Position numbers and translations under genes: made by a program. Under the pieces are notes generated by a model. It was not told the origin of the DNA. It saw only the letters and a program-made list of their open reading frames with translations, and made no database searches. Shown here one piece after another: positions 16,524 to 24,894 of a stretch of 64,000 nucleotides of DNA. Position 1 is the stretch's first letter. Each line of letters starts with the position of its first letter. Source of the DNA: Flavobacterium sp. 1 (GTDB lineage: Bacteria; Bacteroidota; Bacteroidia; Flavobacteriales; Flavobacteriaceae); contig NZ_PGER01000001.1 of NCBI RefSeq assembly GCF_002797935.1, forward strand, positions 3,658,001 through 3,722,000, written 5' to 3'.

Positions 16524-17390
16524 ATGAAAAAGGAAACCAGTTTCTCGACAAAAGGTAACAAAACCGATCTCGGTCCTTTGACTATCAATAGAATGTTACC
16601 TAATCAATATGCAAAAAAAGTGGGCCCTTTTGTATTTCTTGATTATGTTGCTCCTGCCATTAAAGAAGTGATCAATACAAAAGGAATGGGGGCTCATCCA
16701 CATCGGGGGATTGCTACATTAACGTATATTCTTCAAGGCGAAGTAGAACATTTTGACAGCGCTGGACATACTGGAAAAATTTATTCTGGCGGTATGCAAT
16801 GGATGAAAGCAGGAAATGGAATCGTACACGACGAAAATTTTAACTACGACTCCCAAACGGATAGTAAAATGATTCAAGGCTTTCAGTTTTGGATTAATCT
16901 TCCTGCCAAAAACAAAGCCGAAAGTCCAGACCATATAGCCATTCAAGCGGATGATGTACCTAGAAAAGCATTGCCTAATGATACAGGTTGGATAAAAGTA
17001 ATTGTGGGCAATTATGAAGAATTGAGTTCTAAAATACCAAATTATTCCGAGCAGTTTTTATATCACATTCATTTGGAAGCGGGAAAACAGTTTTCCATAA
17101 GTTTGGCTGATAAAATAGAGGCTGCCGCTTTTTTGACCACACAAAATGCAATACTTAACGATACCGAATTTCAAGCTGGAGAGTTTGTAGAATTTGGAAG
17201 AAAAGCAGGAGAAATCGAAATAAAAAACATTTCCCAAACCAGTATCGATGTGTTATTGTTTGGTGGCGAAGAATATACAGAACCTATCGTGTCCGAAGGT
17301 CCGTTTGTGATGAATACACTAGCCGAAATATGTGACGCATACCGTGATTTTTATGATGGAAAATACGGGGAAATTAATCTAAATAAATAA
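16524..17390 (+). CDS. Pirin family protein (2)
   Basis: 288 residues, bicupin with HPHRGIATLTYILQGEVEHFDS ... GGMQWMKAGNGIVHDE in the first cupin, again with the full metal set. The second cupin includes FLYHIHLEAGKQFSISL. It is clearly paralogous to pirin 1 in layout but not closely similar, so probably separate acquisitions. ATG 17397 of the OYE gene follows after 6 bases, so the two are co-transcribed. Confidence 0.92.
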   Translation: MKKETSFSTKGNKTDLGPLTINRMLPNQYAKKVGPFVFLDYVAPAIKEVINTKGMGAHPHRGIATLTYILQGEVEHFDSAGHTGKIYSGGMQWMKAGNGIVHDENFNYDSQTDSKMIQGFQFWINLPAKNKAESPDHIAIQADDVPRKALPNDTGWIKVIVGNYEELSSKIPNYSEQFLYHIHLEAGKQFSISLADKIEAAAFLTTQNAILNDTEFQAGEFVEFGRKAGEIEIKNISQTSIDVLLFGGEEYTEPIVSEGPFVMNTLAEICDAYRDFYDGKYGEINLNK

Positions 17391-17396
17391 GAAAAA

Positions 17397-18476
17397 ATGA
17401 AATTATTACAATCAAATAAAATAGGGAATTTAACCCTAAATAACAGTATAGCAATGGCGCCTATGACACGTGCTCGTGGCGAAGGAAACGGAGTAGCAAA
17501 TGATTTGACCGTTTTATATTACACCCAAAGAGCAACTGCGGGGTTGATAATTACGGAAGGCATCAATATCTCGGAACAAGCATTGGGAAGCCCTTTTACA
17601 TTAGGAATTTATACAGAAGCCCAAATTGAAGGCTGGAAAAAAGTAACTAATGCAGTACACCAAAATGGAGGGAAAATTTTTGCCCAGCTTTGGCATACAG
17701 GTAGAGTAGCTCATTCGGCAGATAAAAATGGTGTATTGCCAGTTGCACCATCTGCAATTGCTATTGCCGGTCAACAACATTTTTCGTCGCAAGGACTTGT
17801 AGATTATGAAATCCCAAGAGCATTGAGCACGATAGAAGTAAAACTAGTGATACAAGACTACAAACAAGCTGCTATTAATGCCATTGAAGCAGGTTTTGAT
17901 GGTGTAGAACTTCACGCCGCTACAGGTTACTTGCCTAATCAATTTTTAGCCGAAAGTGCTAATACTCGCAAAGATGAATATGGTGGAAGCATCGAAAATC
18001 GCAGCCGTTTTATTCTAGAAGTAATGCAAGCAATGGGAGCAGGAATTGGAGCAGATAAAGTAGGAATCAAATTATCACCAAGTATTCCTTACAACAGTAT
18101 TCTTGAAAGCGATCCACTAGCAACTTACACCTATTTAATAACACAACTAGATAAGCTACCATTGGCATACATTCATTTAATGAATCCCTTATTTCTTCCC
18201 GAAGAAGGTTTCGACCAATATGCAAAAGATGTAATGGGAACTTTCGGTACACTAACCAAACATACGGTAATTGCTAATGCAGGATATAATCGTGAAACTG
18301 CCGAAGCTGAACTAAACAAAGGAATAGCCAAAATCATTTCCTTCGGAGTTCCGTTTATTGCCAATCCCGATTTGGTAAAACGTTTTGAACTTAATGCCGA
18401 ACTTAATGAAGCCGACCATACTACGTTTTACGGAGGTAATGAAAAAGGCTATACCGATTATTCGGGTTTAGCATAG
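17397..18476 (+). CDS. Alkene reductase, old yellow enzyme family
   Basis: 359 residues, TIM-barrel flavoprotein. Conserved blocks are AMAPMTRARGEGN, FAQLWHTGRVAH (FMN and substrate site), FDGVELHAATGYLPNQFL and NTRKDEYGGSIENRSRF. It uses NAD(P)H and FMN to reduce C=C bonds of unsaturated carbonyls, nitroesters or similar electrophiles. It is coupled to pirin 2. The position in an island of HxlR-linked oxidoreductases suggests electrophile detoxification. Confidence 0.93.
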   Translation: MKLLQSNKIGNLTLNNSIAMAPMTRARGEGNGVANDLTVLYYTQRATAGLIITEGINISEQALGSPFTLGIYTEAQIEGWKKVTNAVHQNGGKIFAQLWHTGRVAHSADKNGVLPVAPSAIAIAGQQHFSSQGLVDYEIPRALSTIEVKLVIQDYKQAAINAIEAGFDGVELHAATGYLPNQFLAESANTRKDEYGGSIENRSRFILEVMQAMGAGIGADKVGIKLSPSIPYNSILESDPLATYTYLITQLDKLPLAYIHLMNPLFLPEEGFDQYAKDVMGTFGTLTKHTVIANAGYNRETAEAELNKGIAKIISFGVPFIANPDLVKRFELNAELNEADHTTFYGGNEKGYTDYSGLA

Positions 18477-18555
18477 TCAAGAATAAATTATGTGATGTAA
18501 TTTTTACCAAGTCATAAAAACTTCTTTACTTAAAAAATAATTAACAACTCATACT

Positions 18556-19578
18556 ATGGAAATAGGAATTGACAGTTTTGCATCTGGTACAATTAAAAAT
18601 GCCGTTGATGGAGCAGATATACTCGAAGATTTATTAACACGAATAGAACAGGCGGATCAGGCTGGTCTATCCAGTTTTGGTATTGGAGAACACCATCGTC
18701 GGGAGTTTTTTGATTCGGCACCAGCCATAATTTTGGCAGCCGCAGCCGCTAGAACAAAACAAATTAGATTAACCAGTGCAGTAACTGTTTTGAGTGCTGC
18801 CGATCCAGTGAGAGTTTTTCAGGAATTTGCGACTCTTGATCTTATTTCAAGAGGAAGAATAGAATTAGTAGTAGGACGGGGTTCGTTTACAGAATCATTT
18901 CCTTTATTCGGATTCAATCTTCAGGATTACGATGCCCTTTTCTTGGAAAAATTGGAATTGTTAATCCAAATTCAAAATAATGAAAAACTAACTTGGTCAG
19001 GTAAGTTCAGAGCTCCTTTACACAATCAGCCTATATATCCAAGACCGTTTCAAGATACATTGCCTTTATGGATTGGTGTTGGCGGTACTCCTGCATCCTT
19101 TGTAAGAGCAGGTACATTAGGATTGCCACTAATGATTGCCATCATTGGTGGTGAAACAAGACGATTTCGAGGATTAGTTGATATGTATCGAGAAGCGGGA
19201 AGACAAGCAGGACACTCTCCTGAACAATTAAAAGTAGGCATTCATTCTTTAGGTTATGTTGCTAATGACAGAGAAAAAGCTTTTGCTAATTATTATCCTG
19301 GCTACGCCGAAACGGTTACCCGAATAGGAAGAGAAAGAGGCTGGCCACCAATGACAGCGGGTCATTTTGAAGCTCAAGTGGGTAAGAATGGTGCATTATT
19401 AGTGGGCGAACCAGAAGAGGTTGCTGATAAAATTATTCGATTTAGTGAAGATTTGGGAGGCGTTTCCAGATTTACTTTCCAGATGGATAATGCAGGTTTA
19501 ACACATTCACAATTAATGAAATCCATTGAATTGATTGGTAGCAAAATGATTCCATTAGTAAATAATTATAACAACTAA
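18556..19578 (+). CDS. LLM-class flavin-dependent oxidoreductase
   Basis: 340 residues of the bacterial luciferase-like superfamily: GLSSFGIGEHHRREFFDSAPAIILAAAAARTKQIRL, VLSAADPVRVFQEFATLDLISRGRIELVVGRGSF and the later GVGGTPASFVRAGTLGLPLMIAIIGGE. It binds reduced FMN and probably hydroxylates or oxidises a small substrate. It is followed after two bases by an SDR gene, so the two form an operon. Confidence 0.92.
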   Translation: MEIGIDSFASGTIKNAVDGADILEDLLTRIEQADQAGLSSFGIGEHHRREFFDSAPAIILAAAAARTKQIRLTSAVTVLSAADPVRVFQEFATLDLISRGRIELVVGRGSFTESFPLFGFNLQDYDALFLEKLELLIQIQNNEKLTWSGKFRAPLHNQPIYPRPFQDTLPLWIGVGGTPASFVRAGTLGLPLMIAIIGGETRRFRGLVDMYREAGRQAGHSPEQLKVGIHSLGYVANDREKAFANYYPGYAETVTRIGRERGWPPMTAGHFEAQVGKNGALLVGEPEEVADKIIRFSEDLGGVSRFTFQMDNAGLTHSQLMKSIELIGSKMIPLVNNYNN

Positions 19579-19580
19579 AA

Positions 19581-20342
19581 ATGAAAAACAGATTAGAAAA
19601 TAAGGTGTGTATTATCACAGGAACTGGGGGTAGTATTGGACGTGCCGCGGCAATTCGTTTTGCGGCAGAAGGAGCTTTGGTGGTTGGTTGTGATTATAAT
19701 AGTGATGCTGGTCAGAAAACATTAGATTTAATCTTGGCATCCGGAGGCAGTATGATTTCCCTTCACCCAGTCGATTTGACAAAGATAGAAGAGTGTAAAA
19801 AGTTAGTAGAACTAGCCATAAAAACATACGGACGTATCGATGTACTTTTCAACAATGCTGCAATGGCGCACTTCAACTGGATTGAAGATATTAGTGAAAA
19901 CGAATGGCATATGAACACCCGTGAAGAGGTTGATTTGGTGTTTTTCTTAACTCAAGCGGCGTGGCTATATTTAAAACAAAGTCACGGCACAATTGTAAAT
20001 ACGGCTTCACTTTCGGGACACAGAACATTTAAAACGTTAGGAGCCCTTGCTCATGCAACCGCCAAGATGGGAATTATTGGTATGACAAAGCAATTGGCTA
20101 TGGAAGGTCGTGAACACGGAATGAGAGCCAATTCGATTTCGCCAGGTGTAATAGAAACTAACCAAACGCAGGAACAACTTAAAGATAAAGAATGGGCAGA
20201 TTATATGATAGGAAAAACGTTAGTTAGCCGTCTTGGTAAGCCTGAAGAGGTTGCAAATGCTGCCTTATTTCTGGCTTCAGATGAAAGTTCTTTCATAACA
20301 GGTGTTGATATTAAAGTTGACGGAGGAATGTCTATTTGGTAA
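19581..20342 (+). CDS. Short-chain dehydrogenase, His in place of catalytic Tyr
   Basis: 253 residues, classical SDR length. The NAD(P) motif is TGTGGSIGRAAA, NNAAM follows, and the serine lies in NTASLSG. The catalytic YxxxK position reads H-A-T-A-K (in LGALAHATAKMG), so the tyrosine is a histidine. A subset of SDRs annotated elsewhere carries HxxxK, so the protein may still be active or act on a different substrate. The C-terminal DGGMSIW is normal. It forms an operon with the LLM flavoprotein. Confidence 0.88.
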   Translation: MKNRLENKVCIITGTGGSIGRAAAIRFAAEGALVVGCDYNSDAGQKTLDLILASGGSMISLHPVDLTKIEECKKLVELAIKTYGRIDVLFNNAAMAHFNWIEDISENEWHMNTREEVDLVFFLTQAAWLYLKQSHGTIVNTASLSGHRTFKTLGALAHATAKMGIIGMTKQLAMEGREHGMRANSISPGVIETNQTQEQLKDKEWADYMIGKTLVSRLGKPEEVANAALFLASDESSFITGVDIKVDGGMSIW

Positions 20343-20408
20343 AAAGTAATTCAAAAATAATAAGAGCAAAGCAAACAATTGCTTTTAAATTAATTAAAAA
20401 AAATTACT

Positions 20409-21314
20409 ATGAAAAATCATTTCAAAAAAACAATCCAAATACTGATAGCTTCTTTATTTGTAACCACGTCTTTACTGGGACAATCATCTATTTTTAAAAA
20501 ACGGGATGCTTATCAAACACTTTCACAGATTTGGGAATTAGACCCTGAAACAACTCGGGAAGGCTTTATTTTAACTACCTATAAACCCGTTTATGTTTTA
20601 CCGTTCCGGTTTTCGAGTCATAGGCGTGAGATTCCTTTTGAAGTGCCAGTTGACGAAGTTCAGGTGGATAAACCAATGGAATTAGACAATGTAGAAGCTA
20701 CGATACAATTAAGTTTAAAAACCAAAATAGCTCAAAATATTTTAGGAAAAGGTACTTTATGGCTGGCTTACACTCAAAAATCATTTTGGCAGGTTTATAA
20801 TGTCGAATTTTCAAGACCTTTTAGAGAAACCAATTATGAGCCTGAATTGATATTTAACTATCCTATAAAATATAATTTTTTAGGATTAAATACTAAAATG
20901 GTCGGTTTTTCATTTAATCATCAATCCAATGGAAGAGAAGGCAAACAATTTTCTCGTAGCTGGAACCGATTTATTATGCACGCAGGTTTTGAAGACAAAG
21001 ATTGGAGTTTGGTATTAAGAACCTGGGTAACCGCTGAAATTAGTGAAAACCCCGATATTAAAAATTATATGGGCAGAGGTGACGCTACCTTCAATTACAG
21101 ATTAAACAAACATTTATTAACATTACGTGGTCAGCATTCTTTAAGAGGCGGTTCTAATAATCACGGTAGTATTGAACTCGACTGGGCTTTTCCTATATAT
21201 GGAAATCTAACTGGCTACGGTCAGTTTTTTCACGGTTACGGAGACGCGATGATCGATTACAATCAAATACACACTATTGCTGGAATTGGGATGGTATTTT
21301 CAGGAACACTATAA
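20409..21314 (+). CDS. pldA: Outer-membrane phospholipase A
   Basis: 301 residues with an N-terminal signal peptide (KKTIQILIASLFVTTSLLGQS) and a beta barrel. The catalytic motif NHQSNGREGKQFSRSWNRFI contains the His and Ser of OmpLA (HxSNG), followed by NRF. It would hydrolyse phospholipids in the outer leaflet of the outer membrane. Next is the GAF-HD gene in the same direction, 30 bases on. Its place with the acyltransferase, PAP2 and phosphoesterase genes suggests a shared envelope function. Confidence 0.9.
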   Translation: MKNHFKKTIQILIASLFVTTSLLGQSSIFKKRDAYQTLSQIWELDPETTREGFILTTYKPVYVLPFRFSSHRREIPFEVPVDEVQVDKPMELDNVEATIQLSLKTKIAQNILGKGTLWLAYTQKSFWQVYNVEFSRPFRETNYEPELIFNYPIKYNFLGLNTKMVGFSFNHQSNGREGKQFSRSWNRFIMHAGFEDKDWSLVLRTWVTAEISENPDIKNYMGRGDATFNYRLNKHLLTLRGQHSLRGGSNNHGSIELDWAFPIYGNLTGYGQFFHGYGDAMIDYNQIHTIAGIGMVFSGTL

Positions 21315-21343
21315 ATCCTAATAAAAAGTTTTTTTAATATTTA

Positions 21344-24253
21344 ATGGCTATGATTCAAAATTATAAATACATAAGTCCTTTCAAAATCCTGATTTCTTTT
21401 CATAAATTGATTGAGGGATTAGAACAAATAGCACTATCCGATATTGACTATAGATCCAACTATGCCAAGGGTTTATTGGATCAGATAAAAGACAAACCTG
21501 AATTTATAAGTGGTATAGATAATCTGAATATAATCGAAAATAATCAGGAACAAATAAAGAATTTATTAGCCGATTTATTCCCCACAGCATTAACTCATAA
21601 TGAAATAAAAGCAGTAACATTACCTTTTTATGATATTACTTTTAATTATTCTGAACGCTTTAAAAAAATTTTAGATGATGTTGGAGCAACATTTGATATG
21701 AGCATTCGAGATATAGATGAACATCAGTTTTATATAATGAACTGCACCCTGATATTAAATGGATATTATGGTCAAAATGTTGATTTTGGGAAACCCTTAT
21801 TTTATGATATTCCAGACAAAAATGGCATCATTAAACATTATAAAATATTGTATAATGCAGACTTTTTGGAAATATACCCAACAGGCAATACTCGATTTTT
21901 AACCCAAACAGAAATTGAAGAATTAATCGATAATTATGATGACATCGATTTATGGAAAAGAGCATTCCCTGAAAATTCTTGGTTTCTAAAAGGATTTTCT
22001 ATAATATCATTGGTAGATGTAACGGTTGAAAGTGCTGTTTCCAATCTGAAATCAAACCTATTAAAAACGGATGCAGAAAAATCAAAACTGAATGATAGTT
22101 TCGAATCTATTTTTAGATCTGTGCTAAAGATTCCAGATTTAAGAATTGGTGTAACTTTTTATGATGAAGAAGAAGCCAGTTTTGTAACACCGCCTTTCAA
22201 TGAAGGTAAATCAAAAAGCTTTTTATTATTGGATGTTCAGGGCGCCGATTGTAAAAATGCACTTTGCGGATGTTCTTATGAAAGTTTGATTGAAAATAAC
22301 AAACCCTTCATCATTCCCGATGTTTTAGAATTTGCTAAAACCAAAGAGAATTACCAGTTTGGCGAACATTTATTGAGCCAAGACATTCAGAGTTTTTTAT
22401 TAGCACCAGTTATCAAAGACAATAAATTATTGGGATTATTTGAGTTGGCATCTTCAACCGTTAGAGCTTTAAACTCGGTTAATGCTAATAAGCTGAAGTT
22501 GATTTTGCCTTATATATCCGACACTATCGAAAAGACTAATGACGATATGATTAATCAATTGGAAGCTATTATCCAAAAGGAATACACAGCAATTCATCCA
22601 AGTGTGTATTGGAAATTCAAGAAAGAAGCCAAGAATTATTTCCATTCCAATATTTCGATTAAGGACTATACTTTCAAAGAAATTGTCTTCAAAGACGTTT
22701 ATCCTTTATATGGACAAATAGATATTAAAGGCTCATCGGAAAATAGAAATAACGCCATTGTTAATGATTTGAAAGAACAAATCAACCAAATTATTGACAT
22801 AATTGATCTCTTGAATTTGGATAAAAAAATGGGCGTTATTGAACAAAAAAAGTTTGAATTGCAAAGCTTTTTATTAGAATTAGAGCTACCGTTTCAAAAC
22901 AATCTGGAACAAATTATTCATCATTATATCGAAACTGAAATTCATTCCTTTTTAAAAAATACAGCTTCTAATAAAAAAACGGAAACTCTGATAAATGATT
23001 ATTTCAACAAATTAGACCCTAAAACAGGAATGTTTTATCAGACCCGAAAAGATTTTGATGATACCATAATGAGTATCAACAAAAGACTTTCTTCCATATT
23101 GGATGACAAACAACAACAAGCACAGGAAATTTTCCCGCATTATTATGAGCGTTTCAAAACCGATGGAGTGGAGCACAATTTATACATCGGAGCTTCGATA
23201 GAACCAAACAAAACTTTCGACACTATGTATCTGCACAACCTGCGATTATGGCAGTTGGAAACACTTTGTGAAATGGAATTGGAACACCATAAACTAAAAA
23301 CAACCTTGCCCTACACTCTAGATGTTACTTCGTTAATACTCGCGTTCAGTTCTCCTATTTCTATCCGTTTCAGGATGGACGAAAAACGGTTTGATGTCGA
23401 TGGTTCCTATAATGCACGCTACGAAGTCGTTAAAAAAAGAATTGATAAAGCTTTTGTGAAAAATTCAGCAGAACGCATAACGCAAAAAGAGAAAATTACC
23501 ATTGTATATTCTAATTCATCTGAAGAAAAAGAATATACCAAATACATTAAATATTTGCAACACAAAGGTTTATTAGAAGACAAAATAGAGAAACTAGAAG
23601 TCGAAGATTTACAAGCTGTTTCGGGCTTAAAAGCACTTCGAGTGAAAGTGAAACACAACGACAATAGTTTATTGATAGAAGCTTCAGTATTCATTACTAA
23701 CCTTTTCAAAGAAAGATTGGATTCAAAATATTCCTATCATAATCTGGAACATACAAAAGGGGTTGTTATAGGCATTGAAACCCTATGCAAAGCTGAAAAA
23801 ATAAATCAAGAAACGACCGATATACTCCTTTTGGCTGGCTGGTTTCACGATGCGGGTTATATAGACGGTGGCGAGAATCACGAAAAAAGAAGTGTCAAAA
23901 TTGCTTTAGATTTTTTACAGGATGCAACTGTTTCTGACAACGTTCAGCAAAAAGTAAGCGACTTAATTTTGGCAACTACATTCAATTATATTCCTAAAAA
24001 TAGATTGGAAAAAATAATAAAAGATGCTGACAATGCTCATTTAGCCAATGAAAATTATCCTGATTCATTAGAAAAATTAAGAACCGAATGGGAAAACTCC
24101 ATCAACAAAACCTATTGTAATACTGATTGGTTCACGCTGAATATTGAATTTCTTAAAAAACATCAATATTATACAAAATTTGCGCAAAAAGAATGGCAAA
24201 ATTCTAAAGAAGCAAATCTGAAATTAATTGAAAAAAAACTATTAAACATATAA
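21344..24253 (+). CDS. GAF and HD domain signalling protein
   Basis: 969 residues. A GAF-like domain lies around 240-400 (GKSKSFLLLDVQGADCKNALC..., DKNLLGLFELAS-type strand). A mid region of about 450 residues shows no clear family, and a C-terminal HD domain from about 790 reads YHNLEHTKGVVIGIE ... GWFHDAGYIDGGENHEKRS ... IIKDADNAHLA, with metal-binding H, HD and D. HD phosphohydrolases cleave phosphoesters of nucleotides. The C-terminal HD plus a separate following Pycsar-type membrane protein mirrors the HD-DUF5706 proteins usual in this phylum, in which both are one chain. No TM segment is visible here, so the protein is probably cytosolic. Confidence 0.78.
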   Translation: MAMIQNYKYISPFKILISFHKLIEGLEQIALSDIDYRSNYAKGLLDQIKDKPEFISGIDNLNIIENNQEQIKNLLADLFPTALTHNEIKAVTLPFYDITFNYSERFKKILDDVGATFDMSIRDIDEHQFYIMNCTLILNGYYGQNVDFGKPLFYDIPDKNGIIKHYKILYNADFLEIYPTGNTRFLTQTEIEELIDNYDDIDLWKRAFPENSWFLKGFSIISLVDVTVESAVSNLKSNLLKTDAEKSKLNDSFESIFRSVLKIPDLRIGVTFYDEEEASFVTPPFNEGKSKSFLLLDVQGADCKNALCGCSYESLIENNKPFIIPDVLEFAKTKENYQFGEHLLSQDIQSFLLAPVIKDNKLLGLFELASSTVRALNSVNANKLKLILPYISDTIEKTNDDMINQLEAIIQKEYTAIHPSVYWKFKKEAKNYFHSNISIKDYTFKEIVFKDVYPLYGQIDIKGSSENRNNAIVNDLKEQINQIIDIIDLLNLDKKMGVIEQKKFELQSFLLELELPFQNNLEQIIHHYIETEIHSFLKNTASNKKTETLINDYFNKLDPKTGMFYQTRKDFDDTIMSINKRLSSILDDKQQQAQEIFPHYYERFKTDGVEHNLYIGASIEPNKTFDTMYLHNLRLWQLETLCEMELEHHKLKTTLPYTLDVTSLILAFSSPISIRFRMDEKRFDVDGSYNARYEVVKKRIDKAFVKNSAERITQKEKITIVYSNSSEEKEYTKYIKYLQHKGLLEDKIEKLEVEDLQAVSGLKALRVKVKHNDNSLLIEASVFITNLFKERLDSKYSYHNLEHTKGVVIGIETLCKAEKINQETTDILLLAGWFHDAGYIDGGENHEKRSVKIALDFLQDATVSDNVQQKVSDLILATTFNYIPKNRLEKIIKDADNAHLANENYPDSLEKLRTEWENSINKTYCNTDWFTLNIEFLKKHQYYTKFAQKEWQNSKEANLKLIEKKLLNI

Positions 24254-24257
24254 TATT

Positions 24258-24883
24258 ATGGAAGAAAATATCCTGGAAAACGACAAATTAGAAAAATCAT
24301 TTCTAACAGAGAACGACAAAAAAAGAAAAAAAATAAAGGGCTGAAAGCAGAGAAACCAGACAAAGCTATTGATACAATGTTTAAGACTACCTTAAGCAAC
24401 CACAAAAATTTAAGTCGTTTTGTTGATAATAAAGCTCACATTTTATTATCCGTGAATGCCATAATTATTTCAATTTCGCTCTCAAAGATTATTCCAAAAT
24501 TGGATAGTCCAGCAAACACACATTTAATTATACCAACATTAATTTTGATTGTATCTAGTGTGGCTTCAATGATATTTGCTATTCTAGCCACAAGACCCAA
24601 TGTAACTAAAGGTAATTTTTCTCGAAAAGAAGTAGAAGAAAAAAAGGTCAATCTTCTGTTTTTTGGCAATTTTTACAAAATGCCTTACGAAGATTATAAT
24701 TGGGCAATGAATGAATTAATGAAAGATAGTGAGTATATATACAATTCTATGATTAAAGATTTGTATCATCTGGGAATAGTTTTAGAAAAAAAATACCGAT
24801 TATTAAGAACGACATACAACATTTTTATGTTCGGAATTATTATTTCTGTTCTGGCTTTTCTAATTGCTTTTAAATTTCAATAA
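24258..24883 (+). CDS. Pycsar-effector-type membrane protein (DUF5706), frame uncertain at 5' end
   Basis: From ATG 24377 the 168-residue protein has transmembrane segments near 22-40, 47-70 and 146-167 and matches the DUF5706/PycTM family: LSRFVDNKAHILLSVNAIIISISLS, ILATRPNVTKGNFS, NLLFFGNFYKMPYEDYNWAMNELM. Related PycTM proteins are membrane-disrupting effectors of Pycsar cyclic-nucleotide immunity, or are fused behind an HD domain. An upstream ATG at 24258 opens a frame (MEENILENDKLEKSF) that ends by stop at TGA 24342. Adding one A to the A8 run at 24326-24333 joins it smoothly to the downstream frame, giving about 208 residues. No cyclase gene is seen nearby, so a classical Pycsar pair is not demonstrated. 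Confidence 0.7.
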
Positions 24884-24894
24884 AAGACATCCAT

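Noticed and set aside
23419..23709. Antisense frame of 96 residues inside the GAF-HD gene
   Set aside because: Shadow of a strongly supported gene on the other strand.
24377..24883. Calling a complete Pycsar defence system
   Set aside because: The membrane effector-like protein is present but no nucleotide cyclase gene exists nearby, so only the effector family is claimed.
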